Source: CAVXFS01 sp963761115 (lineage in GTDB: Bacteria > Pseudomonadota > Gammaproteobacteria > Burkholderiales > Gallionellaceae). Taken from it: a DNA stretch of 64,000 nt. The notes beneath the pieces were generated by a model. That model saw nothing but the letters and a program-made list of their open reading frames with translations, did no database searches and had not been told where the DNA came from. The stretch spans positions 558,001 to 622,000 of the forward strand of contig CAVXFS010000003.1 of the NCBI GenBank assembly GCA_963761115.1, read 5' to 3'. This document shows positions 7,956 through 17,246 of the stretch, piece by piece (positions within the stretch are counted from its first letter, which is position 1; every line of letters begins with the position of its first letter). Position numbers and translations under genes: made by a program.

Positions 7956-8957
7956 ATGACCTTCAATATCACCATCAAACCAAGCGATCACAATTTTCCG
8001 GTCGAAGCGGACGAAACCATACTCGAGGCTGGATTGAAACAAGGCTTTACCATTCCCTACGGCTGCCGCGACGGCGTATGCGGAACCTGCAAGGGCAATC
8101 TCCTGCAAGGCACGATAGATTACGGCAATCGACAGGCCAGCGCCCTGAGCGATGCGGAAAAGGCGGCCGGCATGGCATTGTTCTGCTGTGCCATGCCGCG
8201 CTCCGACCTGGTGATCGAGTGCCGCGAAGTGAGTGCCGTGAAAGACATCATCGTCAAGACACTACCGTGCCGCGTGCAGAAGATGGAGAAGCCGGCAGAA
8301 GATGTGATGGTGATCTACCTGAGATTGCCGGCCAGCGAACGGATGCAGTTTCTGGCCGGGCAATATATCGAAGTGATGATGAAGAACGACAAACCGCGCA
8401 GTTTTTCTCTGGCGAATGCGCCGCATGACGACGAGTATCTGCAACTGCACGTGCGCAATATTCCCGGTGGGGCGTTTACCCATCATGTTTTCCATGAGAT
8501 GAAGGAAAAGGACATCCTTCGCGTCAAGGGACCACTGGGCACCTTTTATCTGCGCGAGGATTCGAACAAGCCCATCCTGTTCGTCGCCAGCGGGACCGGT
8601 TTTGCGCCGATCAAGGCCATCATCGAGCATGCGTTGCAGGTCGGTATCCAGCGTTCCATGCACCTTTATTGGGGGGTGCGCAAACCGTCGGATCTATACA
8701 TGCTGGACAAGGTGAGCGAATGGCAGAAGCAAGGCATCAAGTTCACGCCGGTCGTTTCCGATGAGCCGTGGCCGGGTCGCAACGGCTACGTGCATCAGGC
8801 GGTGATGGAGGATTACGCCGACCTGTCCGGTTATCAGGTGTATGCCTGCGGCGCGCCGGTGGTGGTGGAGGCTGCCCATCGCGACTACACCACGCTGCGC
8901 AATCTGCCGGAGGATGAATTCTTCTCGGATGCGTTCACTTTTGTTCCCAAGAGCTGA
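7956..8957 (+). CDS. 2Fe-2S ferredoxin-NAD(P)H flavin reductase (CDP-6-deoxy-glucoseen-reductase-like)
   Basis: The 333-residue electron-transfer protein has three modules in order. A plant-type 2Fe-2S ferredoxin domain (1-90) has cysteines in YGCRDGVCGTCKG plus the fourth in FCCAMP. A FAD-binding domain carries RSFSLANAP. A NAD(P)H-binding domain carries FVASGTGFAPIKAIIEHAL and ends YACGAPVVVEAA. The same architecture occurs in AscD/RfbI, methane-monooxygenase reductase and phenol-hydroxylase reductases, so the electron acceptor cannot be told from sequence. It is single and divergent from the SDR gene, with no oxygenase nearby. Confidence 0.85.
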   Translation: MTFNITIKPSDHNFPVEADETILEAGLKQGFTIPYGCRDGVCGTCKGNLLQGTIDYGNRQASALSDAEKAAGMALFCCAMPRSDLVIECREVSAVKDIIVKTLPCRVQKMEKPAEDVMVIYLRLPASERMQFLAGQYIEVMMKNDKPRSFSLANAPHDDEYLQLHVRNIPGGAFTHHVFHEMKEKDILRVKGPLGTFYLREDSNKPILFVASGTGFAPIKAIIEHALQVGIQRSMHLYWGVRKPSDLYMLDKVSEWQKQGIKFTPVVSDEPWPGRNGYVHQAVMEDYADLSGYQVYACGAPVVVEAAHRDYTTLRNLPEDEFFSDAFTFVPKS

Positions 8958-9011
8958 AGGTCGACCGGCAAGGCGCAATCCCATCCTTCTTGAGCTGTCC
9001 AGCACGGCATT

Positions 9012-9509
9012 TCAGTTGCTTACCTGTTGCCGCGCCCGTAATTCCAGCTGCATGGCGATCGCTTTCGCTGGCTCGCCACTGGCTTCGGCCAGGTAGGCAT
9101 CGCGCCTGGCGTATTCGTGCAGTTCATGCGCTGATCTGGCCGCGAGGATGGGCCCCAGGCCCGAATCCTCTGCCAGTTCCATGGCCAGTACCGCGGACTG
9201 TTCAGCGTCTGCGTAGCGCTCTTCGAAAAAAGCGGCAAGTGCATCCAGCAGTGCCTGGCGTCCTTTCTCGCGTGCCCGATCGCTGCGGAATTTTCGCACA
9301 TGTTCCGGCAAGCGAACGGCGGCGAATATCAGGCGCAATGCCAGATAAATGGCCATGAACAGCAGCAGCAGGGTGATCATGAAAAGTGCCAGCGGCATTT
9401 CTGCCCGGTATGGCGGGTAGAACACCAATACGTAGCCGGGGCTGTGCGTGGCCAGCGTCAAGGCTACGGCGAGGATGAATAATCCCAGTAACCAGAACAG
9501 GAACTTCAT
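9012..9509 (-). CDS. hemY: HemY N-terminal domain protein, short form
   Basis: Starts like a proteobacterial HemY: two hydrophobic helices (residues 3-22 and 40-64) around the PGYVLVFYPPYRAEM segment, then a basic helical stretch (RLPEHVRKFRSDRAREKG) and about 70 residues of TPR-like helices. Family members usually run to about 390-400 residues with several TPRs. This one stops at 165 by TGA, 54 bp from the end of the convergent flavin-reductase gene. No HemY-like sequence continues in any frame beyond the stop. It overlaps hemX by 4 nt. HemY is an inner-membrane protein linked to late heme synthesis. The frame is intact, so this looks like a genuine short form or a 3' deletion. Confidence 0.8.
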   Translation of the reverse strand: MKFLFWLLGLFILAVALTLATHSPGYVLVFYPPYRAEMPLALFMITLLLLFMAIYLALRLIFAAVRLPEHVRKFRSDRAREKGRQALLDALAAFFEERYADAEQSAVLAMELAEDSGLGPILAARSAHELHEYARRDAYLAEASGEPAKAIAMQLELRARQQVSN

Positions 9510-10591
9510 GGGGCAGGTTTGGCGTGAGAGAGGCGGTAATTGCGCACGGCATTCAGGCTGTCGCTGATATCCGGCAGTTCGATGCTGATGTCGGATTTGC
9601 GCAGTTTCCGCAAAGCCGCGATGGCGGAAGCGCTGTCCTTTGAGGTTGGATCAAAATACCGCGATATCCACGATTCTGCGGATTGCAGGTCATGCTTGAA
9701 GCTGGCATCGTCGTGTTCCAATAGTGCCATGCGGGCTGTCAGCAGTCGCAATTTCAGGTTTTCGCGCAGGAAAAATGCCTGTGTGGGTGAGATCAGGGGG
9801 AGCTGTTGTTGGTGGGTGTTTTCTATGCGCAACATGCTCCGGGTGTCTTCCCAGATTTCACGCAACAGTTTTTGTCCGGAGCTTTCATTGGCTGTCGGTT
9901 CAGAAGGAGGATCGACCTTCTGCTGAATCCTGAATTCATATGCCAGAGGCAGCGTGTCCACCTGGGCGATGAGCTTGTCGATCCCGGTATTGATAACGGG
10001 AATATCAAGGTCGGGCAGCGCGCGCAACTTGTCGATGTCCTGCTCGATGGTGTTCTTCACCTTGGCGAGGTTGGGGTGATTCATGCGCCCGAGATATTCA
10101 TCGGCTTGCTGCATGGCTATCAATGCCGCCTTGACATTGGCGGAAAGCTGCAACTGCTGTCCGGCGATAAGCAGCAACTGTTCGACTTCGGAAAGCGTGG
10201 TTTCGTCGCGACTGCCGGACAAATCCTGATACAGGGCTTCCAGCGAGGCACGCTGGCCCTGGGTTTCTGCAAAACGGGCTTCAAGCAGCGATTCCCTGGC
10301 GGTAAATTCGCGTATGGTTTCCTCCTCCTGTTTCAGTAAAGCGAAATTGGCCTTGTTGTCCCCATCAACTTCCGCCAGTCGTTTTGCCAGTTCCTGGCGG
10401 AGGTCGTTGATCTGGTGATGCGCATCGAACCATTGCCAGAGGAAGACTGCCAGCACGACGGCCAGAGTCATTTGCGTCAGGCTCATGCGCGCGAGGCTAC
10501 TCGCCACCGGGTTGTGATGCGCAGCCGCCGATGGCGCCGTTTCCGGCGCGACAGCATTGTTGGATTGCGGAGAGGGCGTTTGTTCTGTCAT
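9506..10591 (-). CDS. hemX: HemX family membrane protein
   Basis: The 361-residue protein has one N-terminal membrane anchor (about residues 37-55, LTQMTLAVVLAVFLWQW), preceded by a Ser/Pro/Ala-rich cytoplasmic tail and followed by a long coiled coil (60-120). The rest is the periplasm-facing HemX domain with LLLIAGQQLQLSANVKAALIA. It is annotated in many genomes as uroporphyrinogen-III C-methyltransferase, but that activity is not supported for this family. It lies in the hemC-hemD-hemX-hemY order typical of proteobacteria and overlaps hemY by 4 nt. Confidence 0.9.
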   Translation of the reverse strand: MTEQTPSPQSNNAVAPETAPSAAAHHNPVASSLARMSLTQMTLAVVLAVFLWQWFDAHHQINDLRQELAKRLAEVDGDNKANFALLKQEEETIREFTARESLLEARFAETQGQRASLEALYQDLSGSRDETTLSEVEQLLLIAGQQLQLSANVKAALIAMQQADEYLGRMNHPNLAKVKNTIEQDIDKLRALPDLDIPVINTGIDKLIAQVDTLPLAYEFRIQQKVDPPSEPTANESSGQKLLREIWEDTRSMLRIENTHQQQLPLISPTQAFFLRENLKLRLLTARMALLEHDDASFKHDLQSAESWISRYFDPTSKDSASAIAALRKLRKSDISIELPDISDSLNAVRNYRLSHAKPAP

Positions 10592-10658
10592 GTGATATTT
10601 TCAGTGAACCGGAGGCGGCGATCAGGCAGCGGGCGGAGCCCGACGCCATGACACTCCG

Positions 10659-11447
10659 TTACTTGCCGGTTGGGTTTGCCCATGCTATCAAACCTGAAAG
10701 CATCCCGTCATCTCCGCTTGCGGTTATTGTCACATTGCGCCACTGAAGTCCTAGTGCTGCTTCCGCAATGCGCGCATGCGGCACGAACAAGGGCAATGCC
10801 GCAAGCTGCGCGCGCTCGGTGTCATCGGACATCTCCCATAGATACCCGAGCGCCTCGCTGCTGGTTACGGTGAGGGCATCCGGCATGGCGGCCAGCATGG
10901 CGGCGGTTTTTTGTTGTGGCTTCTTGCGCTGGTAGCACTCTGCATATTCCACTGCCGCGCCGCGCGCCTTCAAGACGTCGGCCAGCAATTCGCGACCGCC
11001 ATCGCCACGGAATATCACTACGCGCTGGCCAGATACGTTCTGTAACTGCGGCAAGGCAAGCAAGGCCTCGCTGTCGAAGCGTCCCTGCGGCGCGATGATT
11101 TCCTGGAGGCCCAACTCGCGCAAAATCCGGGCACTGCCCTGGCCGACCGTGGCAACGCTCAATGTGGAAGGAAAAGTGCCGGTGGAATGGATGGCATTCA
11201 TGCCATAACGCACCGCGTTGGGACTGATGAAAATGGCCAGGTCGAATTCATGCAGGCGGGAAATGAGTGCCTGCAGGGATTGTGGATCGGCGGCCGGTCC
11301 GATCTCCAGCAGCGGGAACAGGATGACGTTGCCACCAGCCCGGGCAATGTCTTGAGCCAGGTTCGCAGCCTGCTCCCGTGGTCTGGTGATCACGATGTTC
11401 AATCCGGCAAGCGGAGGCGTGGAGGTCATGATAATTTCTGGGCTCAT
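10659..11447 (-). CDS. hemD: Uroporphyrinogen-III synthase
   Basis: Cyclises hydroxymethylbilane to uroporphyrinogen III. The 262-residue product has the two-lobed HemD fold pattern: GLNIVITRPREQAANLA at the N-terminus, FISPNAVRYG, VATVGQGSARIL and the late LTVTSSEALGYL motif. HemD proteins diverge widely, so context matters, and it sits between hemC and hemX. Start at 11447 or at the internal Met7 (11429) is undecided. A 97-bp palindromic element fills the gap to hemC. Confidence 0.9.
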   Translation of the reverse strand: MSPEIIMTSTPPLAGLNIVITRPREQAANLAQDIARAGGNVILFPLLEIGPAADPQSLQALISRLHEFDLAIFISPNAVRYGMNAIHSTGTFPSTLSVATVGQGSARILRELGLQEIIAPQGRFDSEALLALPQLQNVSGQRVVIFRGDGGRELLADVLKARGAAVEYAECYQRKKPQQKTAAMLAAMPDALTVTSSEALGYLWEMSDDTERAQLAALPLFVPHARIAEAALGLQWRNVTITASGDDGMLSGLIAWANPTGK

Positions 11448-11457
11448 TCTGAATGTT

Positions 11458-11554
11458 CCCTCCCCCTTGCAGGGGGAGGGTTAGGGTGGGGGTAGAGACT
11501 TGGCATATCCACCGTCCTACCCCCATCCCAACCTTCCCCCTTAAAGGGGGAAGG
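11458..11554. repeat. 97-bp imperfect palindromic (REP/BIME-like) element
   Basis: Two 38-bp arms (11458-11495 and 11517-11554) are near-perfect inverted copies of each other. Each arm contains its own small hairpin: CCCTCCCCCTTGCAGGGGGAGGG on the left in two halves of 10 bp, and CTTCCCCC/GGGGGAAG on the right. The 21-bp centre is unrelated. This nested layout is that of paired REP sequences. It lies between co-directional hemC and hemD, where the RNA hairpin could attenuate or stabilise the transcript. Confidence 0.8.
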
Positions 11555-11579
11555 AGCGAAAACTCCCTTCTTGCCCGGT

Positions 11580-12530
11580 TTACAAAGCCAATGCGGCAAG
11601 TATCTCGCCCGCGCCTTGCGCCAGCAGGTCGTTTGCAACCGCATTGCCCAATGCTTCCGGGTCGCTGGCTGTGCCGGTCTGTTCGCCGCGCAGCAGGCGC
11701 GTCCCATCGGGCGTTGCGACAAAACCGCGCATGCGCAATTTGTCGCCCGCGACTTCGGCGAATCCACCCAGTGGCACCTGGCAGCTACCGGACAGGGCGC
11801 GGCTCATGGCGCGCTCGGCCAGCACACAGGCTGCGGTGTCCGCGTGATGCAGCGGGGCCAGCGCCGCAACCAGGTCGGTGCGGCCGGCCAGGCATTCGAT
11901 GCCGAGTGCGCCCTGCCCGACTGCCGGCAGGCTGTCCTCGCTGGCGATAGTGTCGCGAATGCGCGCACCCAGGCCCAGGCGTTTCAGGCCGGCGGCGGCG
12001 AGGATGATGGCGGCGTACTTGCCTTCATCCAGCTTGCGCAAACGGGTCTGCACATTGCCGCGCAGCGGTTCGATCTTCAGGTGCGGGAAGCGCGCGCGCA
12101 ACTGGCTTTCCCGGCGCAGGCTGGAAGTGCCCACCACGGCGCCGGCGGGCAGCGCATGCAGATTCGCATGATGATTGGAGACAAAGGCATCGCGTGGGTC
12201 TTCGCGCTCGCCGATGCAGGCCAGGATGAAGCCTTCGGGCAGGCGCATCGGCACGTCCTTGAGCGAGTGTACGGCAATATCGGCGCGGCCATCCTCGAGG
12301 GCGGTTTCCAGTTCTTTCACGAACAGCCCCTTGCCGCCGATCTTGGACAGGGTGACGTCGAGAATCTGGTCGCCCTGTGTGGTCATGCCCAATATGCTGA
12401 CGGAAGTTTGTGGGTATAATGCTTGCAAGCGATCCCTTATGAATTCTGCCTGCCACATTGCCAGTGCGCTTTCGCGCGAGGCGATGACAATACTGGCCGG
12501 AGCAGTTTGCGCTTGAGGTGTCTGAGTCAT
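11580..12530 (-). CDS. hemC: Porphobilinogen deaminase (hydroxymethylbilane synthase)
   Basis: Polymerises four porphobilinogens to hydroxymethylbilane. The 316-residue protein shows IASRESALAMWQAE, the catalytic region GGKGLFVKELE with the following HSLKDVP, GTSSLRRESQL and LRGNVQTRL. The dipyrromethane cofactor is carried by Cys250 (LSGSCQVPLGG). It is first in the minus-strand hemC-hemD-hemX-hemY run and divergent from ppc, with 103 bp between starts. Confidence 0.97.
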   Translation of the reverse strand: MTQTPQAQTAPASIVIASRESALAMWQAEFIRDRLQALYPQTSVSILGMTTQGDQILDVTLSKIGGKGLFVKELETALEDGRADIAVHSLKDVPMRLPEGFILACIGEREDPRDAFVSNHHANLHALPAGAVVGTSSLRRESQLRARFPHLKIEPLRGNVQTRLRKLDEGKYAAIILAAAGLKRLGLGARIRDTIASEDSLPAVGQGALGIECLAGRTDLVAALAPLHHADTAACVLAERAMSRALSGSCQVPLGGFAEVAGDKLRMRGFVATPDGTRLLRGEQTGTASDPEALGNAVANDLLAQGAGEILAALAL

Positions 12531-12633
12531 TGGTATTCCTGAAGGTCAGTTGAATAATGCTGTTTGCGCCGCAATTCTAGCATGAGGCGATTGCGCGCGC
12601 GTTACGCCCTGTTGATGCGATGAAAGAACATAC

Positions 12634-15399
12634 GTGATGAATCTGCTTGCCGCACCCGCCGACATTTCGAGTAAGGATATTCCGTTGCGCGAGGATATAC
12701 GCCTGCTTGGGCGCATACTCGGCGACACGCTGCGCGAACAGGAAGGCCGGGACACTTTTGACCTGGTGGAAAATGTCAGGCGTGCTGCCGTGCATTTTCG
12801 CAAGACCCAGGATGAACGCGACCTGTTGGACCTGGAGAAGATCCTTGACGGGCTGGCACCGCACGAAACGTTGTCGGTGGTGCGCGCATTCAGTTATTTT
12901 TCCCAGTTGTCGAATATCGCAGAAGACCTGCATCATGTCCGTCGTCGTCGCGCCTACCTGAAGGCCGAATCGCCGCCCCGGGAAGGCAGTGTGCAACTGA
13001 CGCTGGACCGGGTCGTGAATGGCAAGATCGACGCGGATGCAGTGCAGGCGTTCTTTGACAAGGCGCTGATATCGCCGGTGCTGACCGCGCATCCAACCGA
13101 GGTGCAACGCAAGAGCATACTGGATTGCCAGTTGATCATTTTCAGCATCATGGACCAGCGTGACCGGCTGGACATGACGCCGGATGAACTGGAGGAAAAT
13201 GAAATCGCATTGCGCCGCTTCGTGCTGATCCTGTGGAGCACGCGCATGCTGCGCACCGCCAAGCTGACGGTGCATGACGAGATCAAGAACGGCCTGACCT
13301 ACTACGGCTATACCTTCCTTGATGAAGTGCCAAAGATCTATGCCAATCTGGAAAGGCAGCTGAAACAGCGTTATGGCAGACCCGTTTCCATCCCGTCGTT
13401 TCTGCGCATCGGCAGCTGGATAGGCGGGGATCGCGACGGCAATCCGTATGTGACCTACGATGTCATGCTGAGCGCAGCAGAGAAACACTCCTCGCTGATC
13501 CTCGAGCATTATCTGGCCGAGACGCACTTGCTTGGCACTCGCCTGTCGCTATCCACCCGTCTGGTCGAAATCAGTGAAGAACTCGCGGAGTTTTCCGCGC
13601 GCTCCCCTGATGAGGCCGTCAGCCGCGAGGATGAGCCCTATCGCCGTGCGTTGATCGCGATCTATTCGCGCCTGACCGCCACCGCGAAACATCTCGGACA
13701 TCGCGTGGCGCACCTGCGTCCGGTCGATCCGGAAGCGCATCCCTATGCCGACGTGCAGGAATTCATCGGCGAGATCGATATCCTGATCCACTCGCTGGAA
13801 CAGCATGGCGCGATCTACCTGTCGCGCGGCAGGCTGGCCAACCTGCGGCGCGCTGCGGACGTGTTCGGATTCCATCTTGCCCCGCTGGACATGCGCCAGC
13901 ACAGCGCCGTCCATGAGCAAGTGGCGAGCGAGTTGCTGGCTGTAGCCGGTACCGGCAATTATGCGGAACTGGATGAGGCGGCGCGCCGCTCGGTGCTATT
14001 GTCGGCGCTGAAATCCGGCCGGCATCTGTCCGAAGACCTGGAAAAATTCTCGCCGACCGCGCAGGGGGAATTGCGCATCATGCTGGCTGCGGCTGAAATC
14101 CATCAACGCTTTGGACGGGCGGCATTGCCCAACTACATCATTTCGATGGCCAAGGGCGTCAGCGACATGCTGGAAGTGGCATTGATGCTGCAACAGGCCG
14201 GTTTGCTGGAGTCGGGCTCGCTGCACCTCAACATCATCCCGTTGTTTGAAACCATCGGCGACCTGCGCGGCTGTGGTGTCATCATGGACGAACTGTTCTC
14301 CATCCCCTGGTATCGCGACCTGCTCAAGAGCCGTGGCAACACCCAGGAAGTGATGCTGGGCTATTCCGACAGCAACAAGGACGGCGGCTACCTGACCGCC
14401 AACTGGGAACTGTACAAGGCCGAGCTCGAACTGGCGCAGATATTCGACAAGCACGGGATCGACCTGCGCCTGTTCCACGGCCGCGGCGGCACCGTCGGGC
14501 GCGGCGGCGGCCCCAGCTATCAGGCGATCCTGGCGCAACCGCCGGGCAGCGTGAATGCGCAGATCCGTATCACCGAACAGGGCGAGGTCATCGGCAGCAA
14601 ATATTCCAATCCGGAGATCGGCCGCCGCAACCTGGAAACCCTGATCGCCGCCACCATGGAGGCCACGCTGCTGCACCACCACGGCGACGACAGCTCCATG
14701 CCGGAATATCACCGCATCATGGAAACGATGAGCCAGGATGCCTTCGATGCTTATCGAAAGCTGGTGTACGAAACGCCGGGCTTCACCGATTTTTTCTTTG
14801 CCACGACGCCGATCCGCGAGATCGCCGAGCTCAATATCGGCAGCCGCCCCTCCTCGCGCAAGGCAACTGACCGGATCGAGGACCTGCGTGCCATCCCCTG
14901 GGTATTCAGCTGGAGCCTGAACCGCATCATTTTGCCTGGCTGGTATGGTTTCGGCAGTGCGATCAAACAGTTCCTGGCGCGCGAAGGCAAGTCCGGGCTG
15001 CTGCAACTGCAAACCATGTACAAGAACTGGGCGTTCTTTCGCGGCCTGCTTTCCAACATGGACATGGTGCTGGCCAAGACCGATATGGGCATCGCCTCAA
15101 GCTACGCCGAACTGATGCCGGATGAAGCGCAGCGCGACCGTATCTTCGGCGTGATAGAAAAGGAATGGCAGGACACCATAGAAGTGCTGTTCGCCATCAC
15201 CGGCGCGACGACGCTGCTGCAGGACAATCCCACCATGGCACGCAGCCTGACCACGCGCACGCCCTACATCGACCCGCTCAACCACCTGCAGGTATCGCTG
15301 CTGCATCGCCATCGCGCGGGCGACAATGACGAGCAGGTGAAGCGCGCGATCCACATCACCATCAACGGCATTGCGGCGGGATTGCGCAATAGCGGCTAG
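12634..15399 (+). CDS. ppc: Phosphoenolpyruvate carboxylase
   Basis: Anaplerotic enzyme making oxaloacetate from PEP and bicarbonate. The full-length 921-residue protein has the catalytic His in LTAHPTEVQRKS, the VMLGYSDSNKDGGY motif, the glycine-rich FHGRGGTVGRGGGPS loop and the typical C-terminus GIAAGLRNSG. It is divergent from hemC, as in several betaproteobacteria, and followed 28 bp later by coq7 in the same direction. Confidence 0.98.
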   Translation: MMNLLAAPADISSKDIPLREDIRLLGRILGDTLREQEGRDTFDLVENVRRAAVHFRKTQDERDLLDLEKILDGLAPHETLSVVRAFSYFSQLSNIAEDLHHVRRRRAYLKAESPPREGSVQLTLDRVVNGKIDADAVQAFFDKALISPVLTAHPTEVQRKSILDCQLIIFSIMDQRDRLDMTPDELEENEIALRRFVLILWSTRMLRTAKLTVHDEIKNGLTYYGYTFLDEVPKIYANLERQLKQRYGRPVSIPSFLRIGSWIGGDRDGNPYVTYDVMLSAAEKHSSLILEHYLAETHLLGTRLSLSTRLVEISEELAEFSARSPDEAVSREDEPYRRALIAIYSRLTATAKHLGHRVAHLRPVDPEAHPYADVQEFIGEIDILIHSLEQHGAIYLSRGRLANLRRAADVFGFHLAPLDMRQHSAVHEQVASELLAVAGTGNYAELDEAARRSVLLSALKSGRHLSEDLEKFSPTAQGELRIMLAAAEIHQRFGRAALPNYIISMAKGVSDMLEVALMLQQAGLLESGSLHLNIIPLFETIGDLRGCGVIMDELFSIPWYRDLLKSRGNTQEVMLGYSDSNKDGGYLTANWELYKAELELAQIFDKHGIDLRLFHGRGGTVGRGGGPSYQAILAQPPGSVNAQIRITEQGEVIGSKYSNPEIGRRNLETLIAATMEATLLHHHGDDSSMPEYHRIMETMSQDAFDAYRKLVYETPGFTDFFFATTPIREIAELNIGSRPSSRKATDRIEDLRAIPWVFSWSLNRIILPGWYGFGSAIKQFLAREGKSGLLQLQTMYKNWAFFRGLLSNMDMVLAKTDMGIASSYAELMPDEAQRDRIFGVIEKEWQDTIEVLFAITGATTLLQDNPTMARSLTTRTPYIDPLNHLQVSLLHRHRAGDNDEQVKRAIHITINGIAAGLRNSG

Positions 15400-15426
15400 G
15401 CATCAACCTATAGCGGGAGGTATGGC

Positions 15427-16053
15427 ATGTTGACACTGGACCATCTGATCGTCGAATTCGACAAGGGCTTGCGCACCTTGTTCGCCAGGGCGCAATCCGC
15501 GCGTCCTTATCCTGATTCAGGCTTGCCGGAAGCGGAGTTGAGCGAGAGCGAAAAAAAGCATGCTGCCGCGCTGATGCGCGTCAATCACTGCGGCGAGATC
15601 TGTGCCCAGGCGCTGTACCAGGGCCAGGCGCTGACGGCGCGCGATCCCGCCGTGCAGGAAAAATTGCTGCATGCCGCGCAGGAGGAAACCGAGCACCTGG
15701 CCTGGACCTCGAAACGGGTATACGAACTGGGCGGCCATCTGAGCCTGTTCAACCCACTCTGGTATACCGGATCGCTGGCATTGGGCGCGGTCGCCGGCCT
15801 GCTCGGAGACAAATGGAACCTGGGTTTCCTGGCCGAGACCGAGCGCCAGGTCGGCGACCATTTGCACAGTCATCTTGAACGTCTGCCACAACAGGATGCA
15901 AAGAGCCGCGCCGTGGTTCGGCAGATGTATGTGGACGAGACCGGTCATGCCGAGATGGCAACGCAGCTCGGCGGGGCAGAGTTACCGCTGCCGGTGAAAC
16001 TGGCCATGCAGGCGAGTTCAAAGGTGATGACACATACAACCTATTGGGTGTAA
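15427..16053 (+). CDS. coq7: Coq7-type demethoxyubiquinone hydroxylase
   Basis: Di-iron, ferritin-like monooxygenase (208 residues) of ubiquinone synthesis, hydroxylating 2-polyprenyl-3-methyl-6-methoxy-1,4-benzoquinone at the inner membrane face. Metal-ligand motifs are visible in order: HCGEICAQALYQGQ, EETEHLAWTSKRV and, near the C-terminus, VDETGHAEMA. Coq7 replaces UbiF in many betaproteobacteria. A GGGAGG ribosome binding site precedes ATG 15427. It is convergent with the OsmC gene, with only 4 bp between. Confidence 0.95.
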   Translation: MLTLDHLIVEFDKGLRTLFARAQSARPYPDSGLPEAELSESEKKHAAALMRVNHCGEICAQALYQGQALTARDPAVQEKLLHAAQEETEHLAWTSKRVYELGGHLSLFNPLWYTGSLALGAVAGLLGDKWNLGFLAETERQVGDHLHSHLERLPQQDAKSRAVVRQMYVDETGHAEMATQLGGAELPLPVKLAMQASSKVMTHTTYWV

Positions 16054-16057
16054 CCGG

Positions 16058-16474
16058 CTACTCCTGCAGCACCTCGAAGTCATGCGTGATGGTTGCCGTC
16101 TTGCCCAGCATGATGGAAGCCGAGCAGTATTTTTCGGCGGACAGCTTGATCGCGCGCTCCACCACCTCGGGCTTGAGGTCCTTGCCCGTTACCACAAAGT
16201 GCATGTGGATTTTTGTGAATACCTTGGGATCTTGCTCGGCGCGCTCCGCTTCCAGTTCGACATAACAATCCGAAACTGCCTGGCGGCTTTTTTTCAGGAT
16301 CGCGATCACGTCGAAACTGGTGCAGCCTCCCGCGCCAAGCAACAGCATCTCCATCGGCCGCGGACCCAGGTTGCGGCCGCCCGCCGCTGGTGACCCGTCC
16401 ATCAGCACGGCATGACCGCTCTCGGATTCGCCCAGAAACGAAACCTGTTCCACCCATTTGACGCGCGCTTTCAT
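16058..16474 (-). CDS. OsmC/Ohr-family protein (YhfA-like)
   Basis: The 138-residue single-domain protein has the two family cysteines, in GAGGCTSFDVIAIL and SAEKYCSASIML, together with the NLGPRPMEMLL turn. OsmC-family proteins reduce peroxides, mostly organic hydroperoxides, using these cysteines; the YhfA branch is less well defined. Length and motif order fit YhfA better than Ohr. It may be co-transcribed after the YdcF-family gene, from which it is separated by 10 bp. Confidence 0.88.
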   Translation of the reverse strand: MKARVKWVEQVSFLGESESGHAVLMDGSPAAGGRNLGPRPMEMLLLGAGGCTSFDVIAILKKSRQAVSDCYVELEAERAEQDPKVFTKIHMHFVVTGKDLKPEVVERAIKLSAEKYCSASIMLGKTATITHDFEVLQE

Positions 16475-16484
16475 GATCTGCTTT

Positions 16485-17246
16485 CTATAGTTCGGTCTGC
16501 AAAAGATACCATATTCTGCCGATCACCTCGTGCAGGAAGATCCTGCTCTCGACCATTGCGCCAGCGTCGGGAATGAGGCTGAACAAGTTGGTCTGGTAAT
16601 GGGTGGTAAATGCCGTCGGCGCGGGCACGACATCGAACCCGGCTTGCTTGAACGCCAGCACCGAGCGCGGCATGTGCCAGGCATGTGTGACCAGGTAAAT
16701 GCGTTTGATCCCGGCTTGATGCAGAAGCTGATAACTGTTGGCGGCACTTTGCCAGGTGTTGTCGGATGCGTTCTCGGTCCAGCGTACGGGAATGCTGAAT
16801 TCCTGCTCGAGCACGGCTTTCATCTGCTGTGCTTCGGAAACGTCGTTGCCCAGCGGTTTGCCGCCAGTCACCAGGATCGGTTTGCCGGTTTCGTGCTGCA
16901 GTCTGGCAGCATAACGCAGGCGCGCCAGCGCGGGTTCGCTGACGGTGTCGGCACCGTATTCCGGCGCATGAAAATAGGTGCCTGCGCCCAGCACCACGAT
17001 GGCGTCGGCCGGCTGTGTGCCGGCATCGACTGCCCTGGGTTGGCCTTCGAGAAATTGCAAGGCACTTTCTGCTATCAGTGGCGTAGAGCATATCCACAGC
17101 AACAGGATCGATGCGATCAACAATCTGCGTCCGAGCCGGGGTCGGGAACGGATCAGCAGCAAACCTGCCACGGCCAGCAGCAGCAAGCTCAGGGGCGGAA
17201 GCAGGCATGCGCTGATCAGCTTGGTCAAGATGAACGAGAATGACAT
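16485..17246 (-). CDS. YdcF/ElyC-family (DUF218) membrane protein
   Basis: A 253-residue protein with two N-terminal membrane helices (about 1-45) and a DUF218 domain: ADAIVVLGAGTY, the conserved basic and acidic residues of EPALARLRYAARL, VTGGKP, ENASDNTWQSA and LVTHAWHMPRSVLAF. ElyC and relatives act in envelope polysaccharide metabolism involving undecaprenyl carriers; the reaction is not settled. ATG 17246 (MSFSFIL) is preferred to 17291 because it begins just before the first membrane helix. It lies next to the divergent glycan operon, which suits an envelope role. Confidence 0.85.
   Translation of the reverse strand: MSFSFILTKLISACLLPPLSLLLLAVAGLLLIRSRPRLGRRLLIASILLLWICSTPLIAESALQFLEGQPRAVDAGTQPADAIVVLGAGTYFHAPEYGADTVSEPALARLRYAARLQHETGKPILVTGGKPLGNDVSEAQQMKAVLEQEFSIPVRWTENASDNTWQSAANSYQLLHQAGIKRIYLVTHAWHMPRSVLAFKQAGFDVVPAPTAFTTHYQTNLFSLIPDAGAMVESRIFLHEVIGRIWYLLQTEL

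Noticed and set aside
12577..13527. 316-codon minus-strand ORF opposite ppc
   Set aside because: Antisense shadow of the ppc coding sequence; composition is typical of a reverse-frame artefact and no ribosome binding site is seen.
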